Source: Bacteroidota bacterium (GTDB taxonomy: Bacteria; Bacteroidota; Bacteroidia; 2-12-FULL-35-15). Taken from it: 64,000 nucleotides of DNA. Within the stretch, counting starts at the first letter, position 1; every line of letters starts with the position of its first letter. The DNA lies in the NCBI GenBank assembly GCA_021323165.1, contig JAJTCJ010000027.1, positions 1-64,000 of the forward strand, written 5' to 3'. A model generated the notes under the pieces. That model was not told where the DNA came from. It searched no databases and saw only the letters and a list, made by a program, of their open reading frames with translations. Below are positions 8,603 to 18,216 of this stretch, piece after piece. The translations under genes were made by a program, and so were the position numbers.

Positions 8603-10471
8603 CTAACCAGCGGGATTAAGTTCTTGCTGGTTATTATTCTTTTTAATAAATTTAAATATGTTCGCAGTTAGCTCTTTTGTCTCAGGTGTTAGGTGATTAA
8701 TATCAGTCATAACTGCTACTGCTTTCTTTGAAAAACCCACTTTGTCTTTGATAGTTCCACTTTCAGCAGCGTAAGTTTTTGATAAGCCAGCAACATTTTT
8801 ATCTATGAAAGCACCCAATTTCGCATTAACATACTTAGATCTCTTTATTTTAGAAAAATCAAGGTTTAATCCATTATAACTTTCATAAGACCTTATAACA
8901 TTTATTACCACTTCTTCCGAGAGAAGATTTTCAATTTCATGAGATTTAAGACAGTAATACTGATCACCTAAATTGATTTTGAGTTTTTCTTGCCTTTCCA
9001 TTTTTTTGGACATGGATCCATTTTTATTCAAACCAGCACCATCTTGATCAGTTATTAAAAACATTTTTCCACACAATGCTTTCACATTTATATTGGGATG
9101 TAACTCATCAGTGTTTTCTAAAAAAGACCAGTGAGTTATATTCCCACCACCATACTCTAAAAAAGAAAAATGAATATCTTCTAGAAATTTTTGGTTTTGT
9201 GTATGTTGATACAGTTCAAGAAATTTCCTAATATAAATCCTATCTGTAATCCCTTCAACCCAAATCGTACAATTAGTTAAGTAAACTGAGGAATTTCTTA
9301 CTCCTAATAATTCTAAAAGATTTCTATTGGTGTTTTCAACATTATCAATTATGAACTCTTGACCTCTCTTTTGAAATGCGTACACAGAAATTTTCTTGAA
9401 ATCCAATGTCATATCTAAGAAATGGTTAGAATGGGTTGTAAGATAAAACTGAAAATGTTTAAATTCTGGAAGCATTAATGTTTCAAGAAATATGCGCTGG
9501 AAACCAGGATGAAGATAAGTATCAGGCTCTTCAAAAAATACGTTCAAATTTTCATTTTGATTAAAGAATAATGGGTATGTTAGAATGATTAAGGCTTGCA
9601 CACCTTCTCCTAACATATATATTGGACGTTCATCTTCTCCTATCTTAACATGAACTGCATTATCATCTATATGTGGAATAATATTGAAATCTTGATTAAT
9701 GAAAAAATTTCGTTTTAAAAAATCTTCAAATTCCCTGATTTTTTGTCTTTTTTCACCAGAACCTAAAAGCAATTTTTTGACATCATCATACAAGCTTAAC
9801 CCAGTGTAAATATTCTCATGAAAACTCTTCTCATCAGGGAAGTAGTCTTTGATAGTCCGGAATTTATAGCTATCAAAATCAACTAAGGTCCTATCCTGGC
9901 TGTAATTAGTATTCCTTAAGCCTCTTAAGGTAGGAATGTAAATATTCCTTTTTTGAAAAGTCTCATCGGTAATGTTTTTTAATTCATCTAGTTGCACAAG
10001 ATATATTGGAATCGTAGTCCTAAAGAACTCAGTTATAGCTTTCATTATTTCAGGACTGTGACTCCATCCTGTTTTAGAAACAACTCTCCCACCAGTTATG
10101 CTCGCAAATTGTTGAATCCTGTTAAATATTTCACTCAGTTCACTTCCTTTACTCCAAAATTTAATTTCAGGTATATTTACATTTACACCTTCAATTTCTG
10201 ATATTTTTTTATCGTTATAAAAATTATATATTACTTCTTTAAGTTCATTAATAACTCTGTTTATTTTTTCTATATCTATTGATTTACAGTTAAACTCAGT
10301 GTTCTTGAGAGAAAATAGCGTTCTTAAAAATCTGCTTTTCCCAGTATTATTAGGTCCTATAAGGATGTTTACATTGGAAAGATTGGACAATACTTTGGTT
10401 TTGGGCTGAACAGAATAATCTGCGAATTCTACCCTATCTATACTAATAGAACTATACTGGTGGTCTTTCAT
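8603..10471 (-). CDS. OLD-type ATP-dependent nuclease (ABC-like ATPase + C-terminal TOPRIM)
   Basis: Walker A NILIGPNNTGKSRFL; NVFFEEPDTYLHPGFQ; TTHSNHFLD; TOPRIM WVEGITDRIYIRKFL and MFLITDQDGAG. Confidence 0.87.
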   Translation of the reverse strand: MKDHQYSSISIDRVEFADYSVQPKTKVLSNLSNVNILIGPNNTGKSRFLRTLFSLKNTEFNCKSIDIEKINRVINELKEVIYNFYNDKKISEIEGVNVNIPEIKFWSKGSELSEIFNRIQQFASITGGRVVSKTGWSHSPEIMKAITEFFRTTIPIYLVQLDELKNITDETFQKRNIYIPTLRGLRNTNYSQDRTLVDFDSYKFRTIKDYFPDEKSFHENIYTGLSLYDDVKKLLLGSGEKRQKIREFEDFLKRNFFINQDFNIIPHIDDNAVHVKIGEDERPIYMLGEGVQALIILTYPLFFNQNENLNVFFEEPDTYLHPGFQRIFLETLMLPEFKHFQFYLTTHSNHFLDMTLDFKKISVYAFQKRGQEFIIDNVENTNRNLLELLGVRNSSVYLTNCTIWVEGITDRIYIRKFLELYQHTQNQKFLEDIHFSFLEYGGGNITHWSFLENTDELHPNINVKALCGKMFLITDQDGAGLNKNGSMSKKMERQEKLKINLGDQYYCLKSHEIENLLSEEVVINVIRSYESYNGLNLDFSKIKRSKYVNAKLGAFIDKNVAGLSKTYAAESGTIKDKVGFSKKAVAVMTDINHLTPETKELTANIFKFIKKNNNQQELNPAG

Positions 10472-10595
10472 GAAAAATGTTATAAATATAGAGGGAGTAG
10501 CTCTGTTCGGTGGCTAAGATATAACTTTTTAACAAGATACTTTGGTTACAATTTCCTATCAACTTTCAGAAAAATCTTAGAATTGGTTATACAAA

Positions 10596-11096
10596 TCAAT
10601 CCAACCCTTCATACCTCAAGTCATCAAAGGCAGTAGGATCAAGTTTTCTTTCTCTGTATTGGGGAGAAATACCTTTCTCCTTTACAGTTTTCTTAACTAA
10701 TGGTATTGGCTCACCACGTTTAATAATCTTAAATCCTGTATGATCAATAATTCTAATTGAATATTTACCACATGTATACCAATCATCTTGAAATTCTATT
10801 GGTGTCCATACCTGACCATTTGAATCAATTAAAGCTTGGATTGGTCCTGGCTTCCATTCATATATTTTAAAGGATTTTTTTGGAGGATCTATACGTTCAT
10901 GAGATATTGCAGGATCAAAAACAGATGATCTGATCTCTATAATCCTGTATGCAAACCATATCAACCTATGGATAATCTCACCGGGTCTGTCTCCTTCTTT
11001 CCTGTTTGGATATTTTATTTCTATTTTTTTAGCTCTAGCTCTCCAAATATCAGCCACTTTATAGGCATCCATTACATTTATATCTTTAATCTTCAT
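10596..11096 (-). CDS. Hypothetical protein (166 aa) upstream of the OLD-type nuclease
   Basis: Coherent ORF on the same strand as the nuclease, 124-bp gap. Confidence 0.55.
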   Translation of the reverse strand: MKIKDINVMDAYKVADIWRARAKKIEIKYPNRKEGDRPGEIIHRLIWFAYRIIEIRSSVFDPAISHERIDPPKKSFKIYEWKPGPIQALIDSNGQVWTPIEFQDDWYTCGKYSIRIIDHTGFKIIKRGEPIPLVKKTVKEKGISPQYRERKLDPTAFDDLRYEGLD

Positions 11097-11273
11097 ACTC
11101 TCAAAGTTAAATTGGGATTTTCCGATAGCTTGCCACGTTTTATAGAATTAATACATTTGCTACGATGTATAACAAGCCCAAACAGACCAAATTATCTTAT
11201 CTCCTTAAGTATCTGTTCATTTTGATAATTGTACACCCGAGTAAAAAGGATTATGAGTTTAGAAAGTTGAGGG

Positions 11274-11486
11274 ATGAAAAAGAATATTGACTATCTAGAG
11301 TTCAGAAAGCTCCCTTCAGCTGAACAGATTGCAGTAATTGAAGACAGAGGCTTATTTGTAAAGAAAACCCAGCAAAAGACTGTCTTTATGGTACATGATT
11401 ACTTTGCTGAAGTAACTTATAATAGAAATAGTCGTACTATTAAGGAAGTTAAACCCATCTTCAGTTTTGATTTTTCCATATTGTAA
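11274..11486 (+). CDS. Hypothetical small protein (70 aa)
   Basis: MKKNIDYLEFRKLPSAEQIAVIEDRGLFVKKTQQKTVFMVHDYFAEVTYNRNSRTIKEVKPIFSFDFSIL; plausible composition. Confidence 0.5.
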   Translation: MKKNIDYLEFRKLPSAEQIAVIEDRGLFVKKTQQKTVFMVHDYFAEVTYNRNSRTIKEVKPIFSFDFSIL

Positions 11487-11554
11487 ATATGATATGAACT
11501 GCGCATAACAATTGAATCGGTTGTATCTTCTTGGGGAATGAGTACTCAAACATG

Positions 11555-11980
11555 TTAATTCCAATAATGTTCAAGACTTTCAATTGTTTTCTTAAATGCT
11601 TCAGCAGTGATTGGTTTAATAAGAAATTGATCAGCTCCCAACTCTAAGCAAGTGAATTTAAGAGGATCTTTTTTTGAACCTGCGAGTATTACAACTGGGA
11701 TATGTTTAGTATCAGGATTATTTTTAACAGCTTTTAAGACCTCTACCCCTTGCAAGTTAGGTAAATGTAAATCAACGATAATAAGATTGGCTTTATTGCC
11801 AAATTTGGCACCTTTTAATTTTTCAGCTTTGGTGAGGAAATCAATTGCTTCTTTCCCATCTTTTAAATGGATGACGTTATTTTGAACTCCAACATTTGTA
11901 AAAGCTTCAAAGGCTAATTCAATATCCCTGGGTCCGTCTTCAACAAAAATGATTTCTATATTACTTAGAGCAAGTGCCAT
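11555..11980 (-). CDS. Response regulator receiver protein (single domain, Rcp1-like)
   Basis: IIFVEDGPRDIELAFEAF, LIIVDLHLPNLQGVEVLKAVK, IPVVILAGS, FLIKPI. Confidence 0.85.
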   Translation of the reverse strand: MALALSNIEIIFVEDGPRDIELAFEAFTNVGVQNNVIHLKDGKEAIDFLTKAEKLKGAKFGNKANLIIVDLHLPNLQGVEVLKAVKNNPDTKHIPVVILAGSKKDPLKFTCLELGADQFLIKPITAEAFKKTIESLEHYWN

Positions 11981-12141
11981 ATTAAAAAGTCAGTTCTTTC
12001 TTTATATCAAAATTGTTTCCAATTAAAGATAAAATGGGTGACAGCTTTAAAGTTCTACATAAATCAATGTATTAAGTTGTGAATTAAATGATTACAAGTA
12101 AATGAATTGGGAAAAAAATTCTACACGTAAATAGTTGATTT

Positions 12142-12570
12142 ATGTCAATCTTTGGCAAGGATAAAATTAACAGTATGCCTTATCAATTAATTGAAACTGA
12201 TAAATATAGCTTTAGAATTCATGCTCAAAATAATCTTCTAGAATATATAATTAAGGAAGGTGTTACCATTGATGTGGTAGACATTATTGAGGGAAAGAAG
12301 CTTCTTACTAAAGCGAAACCTAATACAAAATTCTTTGTGTTGGCAGAAGGAATTGAATTCTTTACTTTAACCAAAGGTGCGCGTGAACTTAGCGCTACTA
12401 AAGAGTTTTCAGACAATACTCATGCAATTGCTTTTTACACAACAAACTCATCTTTATTATTACTTGGAGAAATTTACAATAAGATCAATAAGCCTGTAGT
12501 TCCTACTAAGATCTTTAATGACAGAGATGAAGCCATGGAATGGTTAATTCAACAAATGTGGAAATATTAA
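12142..12570 (+). CDS. STAS/SpoIIAA-like domain protein
   Basis: GVTIDVVDIIEGKKLLTKAKPNTKFFVLAEG...FSDNTHAIAFYTTNSSLLLLGEIYNKINKPVVPTKIFNDRDEAMEWL. Confidence 0.6.
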   Translation: MSIFGKDKINSMPYQLIETDKYSFRIHAQNNLLEYIIKEGVTIDVVDIIEGKKLLTKAKPNTKFFVLAEGIEFFTLTKGARELSATKEFSDNTHAIAFYTTNSSLLLLGEIYNKINKPVVPTKIFNDRDEAMEWLIQQMWKY

Positions 12571-12667
12571 AGACGGCTCTTTGAACTGTTTTTGGTAATA
12601 GCTTGATTTTAGGGCATCCTATGGCATACAATTTGCATTTTACTCCCTGATTTATATAGATTTCCCA

Positions 12668-13096
12668 ATGACAGCCTTTGAATTGCCAGTAACAGACGGT
12701 AAACCATTGAACATAATGGACTTTAAAGTTGATTTAATAGCTTCTCCTCCTGAGATACAACATCGAAGTATTGAAGCTGTGGATCAATACATTTCAATGA
12801 ACTCAGAAGCTTTATGTATTGACTATAAAGATGCCCAGTTAGATGAAGGACGTCTCAATATATACCTTTGTAGATTTCAAACAGGTAAGTTCCGTCTTCA
12901 TATCATTGGAAAAATCAGAGGTCAAGAATTTAGAACTGAACGTGAGATTAAGGAAACTCAAAGTAATAGCTGGGGTACGCTAAACCAAAAAATTAATTAT
13001 GTTTTAGTTAGCAGTCGGAACATCTTAAGAACTTATTATATTAGTTCAAATATCAAAAGCATTGAAAATCATTTGATGGCTTTTATTGTTGCATAG
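12668..13096 (+). CDS. Hypothetical protein (142 aa)
   Basis: Coherent ORF. Confidence 0.5.
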   Translation: MTAFELPVTDGKPLNIMDFKVDLIASPPEIQHRSIEAVDQYISMNSEALCIDYKDAQLDEGRLNIYLCRFQTGKFRLHIIGKIRGQEFRTEREIKETQSNSWGTLNQKINYVLVSSRNILRTYYISSNIKSIENHLMAFIVA

Positions 13097-13172
13097 ATCT
13101 TGTGCTTTCACAGACATGGATAATGGAGAGATGTTGAAGTAGAAATCTATTCTTGATCATTCTTCTTAGTTA

Positions 13173-13189
13173 TACTCCCTATGTGGTGA
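13173..13189 (+). repeat. Island boundary motif copy 2: TACTCCCTATGTGGTGA
   Basis: Intergenic exact match to the 16-nt core. Confidence 0.85.
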
Positions 13190-13287
13190 CTTTTAATCGT
13201 AATTATACATCCTCCCCATCTATCAGGATCATAGAATAGCGCACTTTTTCCAATAATATAAAGTGAACTTTTTCGTTATTTTGTACT

Positions 13288-14013
13288 ATGTGTAAAAAGA
13301 AGGGAAATCAGATGGAATTAAATTTCATCGAAGATAACTATCAGGCTAAAATTACTGATCCTAAAAAATATAAGAAGTATTATGCTGCTTCAGGATATGA
13401 TCATCCATCATGGCCTGTAATCCCATCTGATGATCCATTTGGCATTGACATAAAAGACTGGGGACTAATACCTAGTTGGACAAAAAACTCTCAGGATGCA
13501 AAAACCTTTTCTGACAATAACCTGAATGCTAGAGCTGAAACTGTATTTGAAAAACCAAGTTTTAGACATATAATCAGAAAGCAGAGATGCATTGTGCCCA
13601 TTTCAGGCTTCTTTGAGAGCAGACACATTGGTAAAGATAAAATCCCTTATTATATTTTCCCTAAGGATGGTGCTTGCTTTTCTGTAGCGGGAATTTATGA
13701 TACCTGGATAAATGAAGTTGGTGAGCCGGTACATACTTATACTATATTAACTTGTGATTCAAACCCTTTGTTATCCAAGATCCACAATTCAAAACTCAGA
13801 ATGCCTTTAATCCTGCCAAAAGTATCTGAAAAGGTATATCTGGATTCAAGTATTTCTGATGAGATGTTAAAATCACTTTTTATTCCATATGATGAAAGCT
13901 TGATGGATGCAAGAACTGTTTCAAAACTTATTCATTCCCCAAAGAAGGATCTGGTTAATGTTCCAGAAGTTCTTTCTTCTGTGGAATATCCTGAATTAGC
14001 TTTTTACGATTAA
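13288..14013 (+). CDS. SOS-response-associated peptidase (SRAP / YedK / HMCES family)
   Basis: Starts M-C (catalytic Cys2); WGLIPSW; NARAETVFEKPSFR; RCIVPISGFFE; IHNSKLRMPLIL. Confidence 0.9.
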   Translation: MCKKKGNQMELNFIEDNYQAKITDPKKYKKYYAASGYDHPSWPVIPSDDPFGIDIKDWGLIPSWTKNSQDAKTFSDNNLNARAETVFEKPSFRHIIRKQRCIVPISGFFESRHIGKDKIPYYIFPKDGACFSVAGIYDTWINEVGEPVHTYTILTCDSNPLLSKIHNSKLRMPLILPKVSEKVYLDSSISDEMLKSLFIPYDESLMDARTVSKLIHSPKKDLVNVPEVLSSVEYPELAFYD

Positions 14014-14019
14014 GAAAAC

Positions 14020-14277
14020 ATGAATAATCAAAATTGGGTAACTTTCTGTGAGTCTTCCCTTGAAGTATTACGTCTTATGGGCAGAAAATTTTACACCTGC
14101 TTAATTGATCCTGAAAAGGATTATCAAATAAATATTTACCCATTTAATTCTGAAAATGAAGCGCTGGAACTTTTAAATACAAATGGTGGGACCATTGATT
14201 ATATTTTGGAAGATGATGAAGTATTGCAGGAGTTAGCATGTGGAGTAGAGCTAATACAGGCTAGAATACTTTTATAA
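14020..14277 (+). CDS. Hypothetical protein (85 aa), likely co-transcribed with SRAP
   Basis: Starts 6 bp after the SRAP stop. Confidence 0.55.
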   Translation: MNNQNWVTFCESSLEVLRLMGRKFYTCLIDPEKDYQINIYPFNSENEALELLNTNGGTIDYILEDDEVLQELACGVELIQARILL

Positions 14278-14284
14278 TTAATCT

Positions 14285-14322
<38 letters not shown>

Positions 14323-14323
14323 T

Positions 14324-14343
14324 TACTCCCTATGTAGTGCATA
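14324..14343 (+). repeat. Island boundary motif copy 3: TACTCCCTATGTAGTGCATA
   Basis: One mismatch to the 16-nt core; shares CATAT extension with copy 1. Confidence 0.8.
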
Positions 14344-14344
14344 T

Positions 14345-14569
14345 TTACATGGAGTTTGTATTTAATCCGTAAATAATTCTGGGAGGTCTTTTCTTGACTG
14401 CCTTTTTCTTTTTGGCTTTGGCTTTTTTCTCTTCCTTATGCTTATCAACATCAGCCTGAGTAATGAATCCCATTTCAATACTCTTTTTTAGTTGAGCATC
14501 AACAGCCTTTTTAACCTGTTCCTTACTTACTTTTTTGGGCTTCTTTTTTTTCATTAATTTACTGTTCAT
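14345..14569 (-). CDS. Lys-rich basic small protein (74 aa)
   Basis: MNSKLMKKKKPKKVSKEQVKKAVDAQLKKSIEMGFITQADVDKHKEEKKAKAKKKKAVKKRPPRIIYGLNTNSM. Confidence 0.5.
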   Translation of the reverse strand: MNSKLMKKKKPKKVSKEQVKKAVDAQLKKSIEMGFITQADVDKHKEEKKAKAKKKKAVKKRPPRIIYGLNTNSM

Positions 14570-14610
14570 TTAAATGTATTTCTAGTGATTTGAAAGGAGA
14601 GGCATATTAA

Positions 14611-14626
14611 TACTCCCAATGTGGTG
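14611..14626 (+). repeat. Island boundary motif copy 4: TACTCCCAATGTGGTG
   Basis: One mismatch to the 16-nt core; adjacent to the stop codon of the 14629..16647 gene. Confidence 0.8.
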
Positions 14627-14628
14627 TA

Positions 14629-16647
14629 CTACTTTAAAAGCTTTTCAATCTCCATCTGCCATTTTGGAAATCCATCATTTGCTTCTGAATAATCATGTCG
14701 GATTCTGTGGAATTCATGATCTGTGGTTTCTATATATACAGTTTTCTTCCCTTCTTTTATCGAAATAATCAAAGCTTGAATGGCCTGGTAATTTTCAGCT
14801 AAATTAAACAACTCCTTTTTAATGGGCCATACATAAGTTGCTTCTGAGGTAGTAAGAGTTTCCCATACTGCATAAAAAAAACCTGATCGTTCTATCAGAA
14901 ACACAAAAGAAAATGGTTTGAATAAAAAACGAATTTTTTCTAAATTGGATTGTTTGGATGCTAAATACTTTAAATGATTTTTATGTTTAGTACTTTTTAT
15001 CTCCATTAGATCCTCTAGTAGTCCGTTATCATCTAAATAAAATTCATTCAACTTACTCACTCCTGCATTTTCAAAGAATTGTCTTTGAGTAAGAGAATCA
15101 TTGGATTCGTTTTTACCGTTTAATGCTTTTTTCAGAAAGGAAATTCTTACCTGACTAATAATTGTGGGATTAATTTTGGAAATTTCTGGTGAAGTTGCTG
15201 AATAGCTTTTCACTAAGTGTCCAGAAGTCTCAACAGTCAAGTCTACTTTGATCTGCTTAACTCCTAAGGCTTTTGGAAAGTAATTTTTTACAAATTCAAA
15301 TTCTTTTTTCAGATAAGGATTAAAAATTCTGAATAACAATTCCTTTCTTATCCTTGAGTATTTGTATTTAAAGCAGACTTCTCCATCTTTGAATTCTAAA
15401 TCAGAAAAACTAATATAAACTGTATCAGATATAGTGATTATCTTCTCTTCGGACAAAGAGTTATCTTTTATTGTGGCTTTAGAAATTTCACTCTTATTGT
15501 CTTGCACTTCTTGTGGATAAACAGTTTCAGCTGTTTGAAGTCCTTTAACAGACCTATCCAAGGCATCTCTATCAGTTCTTTCGAAAGAAATACTGTTTAT
15601 ATCTTTCAGAGTTTCTAAATCCTCAGATTGTTCTTGAGTAAAGTCCATTATTCCTTTGTGAAACGATAAAATTTGAGCCTTCAAAACACCAGTATTAGGG
15701 TGAAATTTAATAACTCGTATTAACCAAGACATTGGTTGTGGAAAAGGGTTTATATAAGAAGGCAGTTCTAAGTCTGATAATCTTAGAATTTTTTCTCTTC
15801 CAAGATAAACCTTGTTAGATCGAAAGTTTATAAAATAAGTATGGTTTATGTTAGAATTTTTGAGCTCTTTTTCTTTTAATACTGGATTAGATTTACTTGT
15901 ACTGAACTCATCTTTCTTAACGAGGATTCTTGGTCTTTTAGATTTAGATATACTTTTTTTTTCTTCTTTAACTACTTTCAGAAAAAGAGGCTTGTTATTA
16001 ACAGATGTTTTCTTTTCCTTTTTCACTATTGGCAGTTTCCACGCCTTAGGATGGTTTTTAGCAGTTTTTGCTTCTCTAAGGTTTTCTCTTTCTATATGGT
16101 ATTCTTTCTCCACTAATTGATACTGGAGTGGAGACAATTTTGTCATAGGCATAATAGAAAGTCTTTCTCCTTTAGTTTGAAGAAACTGAACAATTGTTGC
16201 AATACTTATATTAAATTCTTTAGCAACATGACTTAATTTTAACATTTTTGACTCCTCATTGGATAAATGTGACGGAGTTTTCAGGTTTAGTAAAACATTT
16301 TCATCAATTTGTGAATTTTTTAGTTGAGCTTCTTTTAGGAGTTCATATATTTCATGACTCACTTTTGTCATTGGATTATTTTCAATAACATATCCCTTCC
16401 TTTTCAAATAATCAGTAATTGAACTTATTTTTATTCCAAATTCTTTGGCAATACTACTTAGGCGATGTTTCCTCTCCGATATTTTCACTTCTGATATTTT
16501 CAATAATTGAAAAAGGTGATCAGGTATCTCGGTTGAGTGGGAGTTAACCATTTTATGCCCCCTTTTTCTTAAGAACTGAATAATTATTACAGGACTTACC
16601 TTTAATTCAGTTGCAACATCTTTTAATAAATGCACTTTGAAATTCAT
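14629..16647 (-). CDS. Island protein with three tandem IF2_N-like N-terminal domains and a large uncharacterised C-terminal region (672 aa)
   Basis: Repeats LKDVATELKVSPVIIIQFLRKRGHKM..., LSSIAKEFGIKISSITDYLKRKGYVIENNPMTKVSHEIYELL, LSHVAKEFNISIATIVQFLQTKGERLSIMPMTKLSPLQYQLV. Confidence 0.75.
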   Translation of the reverse strand: MNFKVHLLKDVATELKVSPVIIIQFLRKRGHKMVNSHSTEIPDHLFQLLKISEVKISERKHRLSSIAKEFGIKISSITDYLKRKGYVIENNPMTKVSHEIYELLKEAQLKNSQIDENVLLNLKTPSHLSNEESKMLKLSHVAKEFNISIATIVQFLQTKGERLSIMPMTKLSPLQYQLVEKEYHIERENLREAKTAKNHPKAWKLPIVKKEKKTSVNNKPLFLKVVKEEKKSISKSKRPRILVKKDEFSTSKSNPVLKEKELKNSNINHTYFINFRSNKVYLGREKILRLSDLELPSYINPFPQPMSWLIRVIKFHPNTGVLKAQILSFHKGIMDFTQEQSEDLETLKDINSISFERTDRDALDRSVKGLQTAETVYPQEVQDNKSEISKATIKDNSLSEEKIITISDTVYISFSDLEFKDGEVCFKYKYSRIRKELLFRIFNPYLKKEFEFVKNYFPKALGVKQIKVDLTVETSGHLVKSYSATSPEISKINPTIISQVRISFLKKALNGKNESNDSLTQRQFFENAGVSKLNEFYLDDNGLLEDLMEIKSTKHKNHLKYLASKQSNLEKIRFLFKPFSFVFLIERSGFFYAVWETLTTSEATYVWPIKKELFNLAENYQAIQALIISIKEGKKTVYIETTDHEFHRIRHDYSEANDGFPKWQMEIEKLLK

Positions 16648-16696
16648 AAATATTTATTGATTTAACCAAGATACATATTTAATGCGTAAAATGTAA

Positions 16697-17950
16697 TCAC
16701 TGGGTTTCCCCAGTGACTCTTTCATTCATCTCATCAATTACTTCAGACCCATAATTATCAAGGTAAATACCTGTAACCCTGTTACCGTATTCATGTCCTA
16801 GAGCTTCAGCGATTTGGTCTTTGGGATAACCTAAAGATTTAGCAATATTAGCCCACGAATATCTGGCAACGTATGTTGTTAGCTCAAATGGCATGTTACA
16901 TTTTATTCCAATCCTTTGAAGAGCATCATTAACAGACCTTATTCTTAACCCTGTCACCTTTCTATAATCTTTGGGATCTACATTGTCAAACCTGAAATAA
17001 GAAATGAGGTACTTGGTTCCATCATTAATGTAAAAATTAATCAACCTTTGGGCTTCAGGAATTATTTTGATACTATACATTTTACCAGTTTTTCTCCTCT
17101 TATACATTATTCTGTCACCGTGAATATTCTCAGGCTTTAAAAGCACCAAATCAAGGAATGAGATGCCTATTAAATAAAATATCAGGAAGAAGATGTTTCT
17201 GCTATGCCACTGAACAGTATTCTCCTTTAATGGATAGGCTATTAAATTCTTTAAATGTTCCTTTTTAATAGCACGATTAACCGTTTTTTCTGTTTTGATT
17301 TTAAAATCATAAAAAGGATAACAATCCCTAGAGATCAATTTCCGCTTAATTGCCAGATTGAGAATTGCTCTAATTTCCCGGAGGTACATAGCAATGGTAT
17401 TCTTGCTCACACCTTCATCCAGCAATTGAATGTTAAAATCTGAAATAACATTGTAGCTAATCTGGTCAAGAGAGATTTCCTTCCCTGTGAATCCAATCAG
17501 CCTTTTCATTGCTCCCTCATAAGCTTCAGCATTGCCAAATCTCTTTTGCTTTTTAAGATTTTCTATCTCCAGTAAGGCAAAATTCTTAAAGGTGATTTTG
17601 TCCTCATTAGGCTTATTTAAAAGCACTTTAACAAGACTGACAACACTTGAGTCTCCATCGGTTTTATCTGCTCCTAAAAGGCGCTTTTCCAGCTCAAATA
17701 GCTTGTTTTTTAGTAGCAGGTTAAGGCTTTTGTGCTCTGGATGAATTTTGTTGACTTTTCCCTTGGAATTATCCCACTCTTTTGGGAATAATTTTACACA
17801 GGAATCTATGGAAGTACTTCGACTATTGGAAGTTACTCTAAAAATTATTGGTTGTCTGCCATCATTGTATTTACGCCTTTTGTCAATTGTTAACTTTATA
17901 GTAGCCATTTCCTTTGTGGTTATGGCTAAAACCTTCATTTTAACATGCAA
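16697..17950 (-). CDS. Tyrosine recombinase / site-specific integrase (phage integrase, SAM-like N-terminal)
   Basis: FELTTYVARYSWANIAKSLGYPKDQIAEALGHEYGNRVTGIYLDNY; located next to the right direct repeat. Confidence 0.93.
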   Translation of the reverse strand: MHVKMKVLAITTKEMATIKLTIDKRRKYNDGRQPIIFRVTSNSRSTSIDSCVKLFPKEWDNSKGKVNKIHPEHKSLNLLLKNKLFELEKRLLGADKTDGDSSVVSLVKVLLNKPNEDKITFKNFALLEIENLKKQKRFGNAEAYEGAMKRLIGFTGKEISLDQISYNVISDFNIQLLDEGVSKNTIAMYLREIRAILNLAIKRKLISRDCYPFYDFKIKTEKTVNRAIKKEHLKNLIAYPLKENTVQWHSRNIFFLIFYLIGISFLDLVLLKPENIHGDRIMYKRRKTGKMYSIKIIPEAQRLINFYINDGTKYLISYFRFDNVDPKDYRKVTGLRIRSVNDALQRIGIKCNMPFELTTYVARYSWANIAKSLGYPKDQIAEALGHEYGNRVTGIYLDNYGSEVIDEMNERVTGETQ

Positions 17951-18019
17951 GTTATATGCAAGCTGAGGGGATAGAATCCTGATTTTCCAGAATTAATCTT
18001 TTATAAAAAGGAATATAGT

Positions 18020-18118
18020 TAAACACATAAATTACTATATTTGCAGCCTAAAATTGCTCTTGATGTTATATGAAGACAATTTGGGCCTATAGCTCATTCG
18101 GTTAGAGCAACAGACTCA
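18020..18118 (+). repeat. Right direct repeat (attR-proximal), identical to 3652..3750; imperfect similarity starts at 17998
   Basis: 99/99 identity by reading. Confidence 0.97.
18083..18118 (+). pseudogene. Second tRNA-Met(CAT)-like 5' half
   Basis: Same 36 nt as 3715..3750; followed directly by a terminator hairpin instead of a 3' half. Confidence 0.8.
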
Positions 18119-18156
18119 CAAAAAAAGGATATCACAGTGTGATATCCTTTTTTATT
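18119..18156 (+). terminator. Strong hairpin terminator (AAAAAAAGGATATCACAGTGTGATATCCTTTTTT)
   Basis: Near-perfect palindrome with T-run. Confidence 0.88.
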
Positions 18157-18216
18157 TCCACTAACTATTAAGGGCATATACATTGAGAGACTTATTTGGA
18201 AATAAGGCATTAAAAA

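Noticed and set aside
8603-10471. Complete Gabija system
   Set aside because: A GajA-like architecture is present but no adjacent UvrD/GajB helicase; only an OLD-type nuclease can be supported.
15848-16120. + strand ORF (90 aa)
   Set aside because: Antisense to the Lys/Ser-rich segment of the IF2_N protein; shadow ORF.
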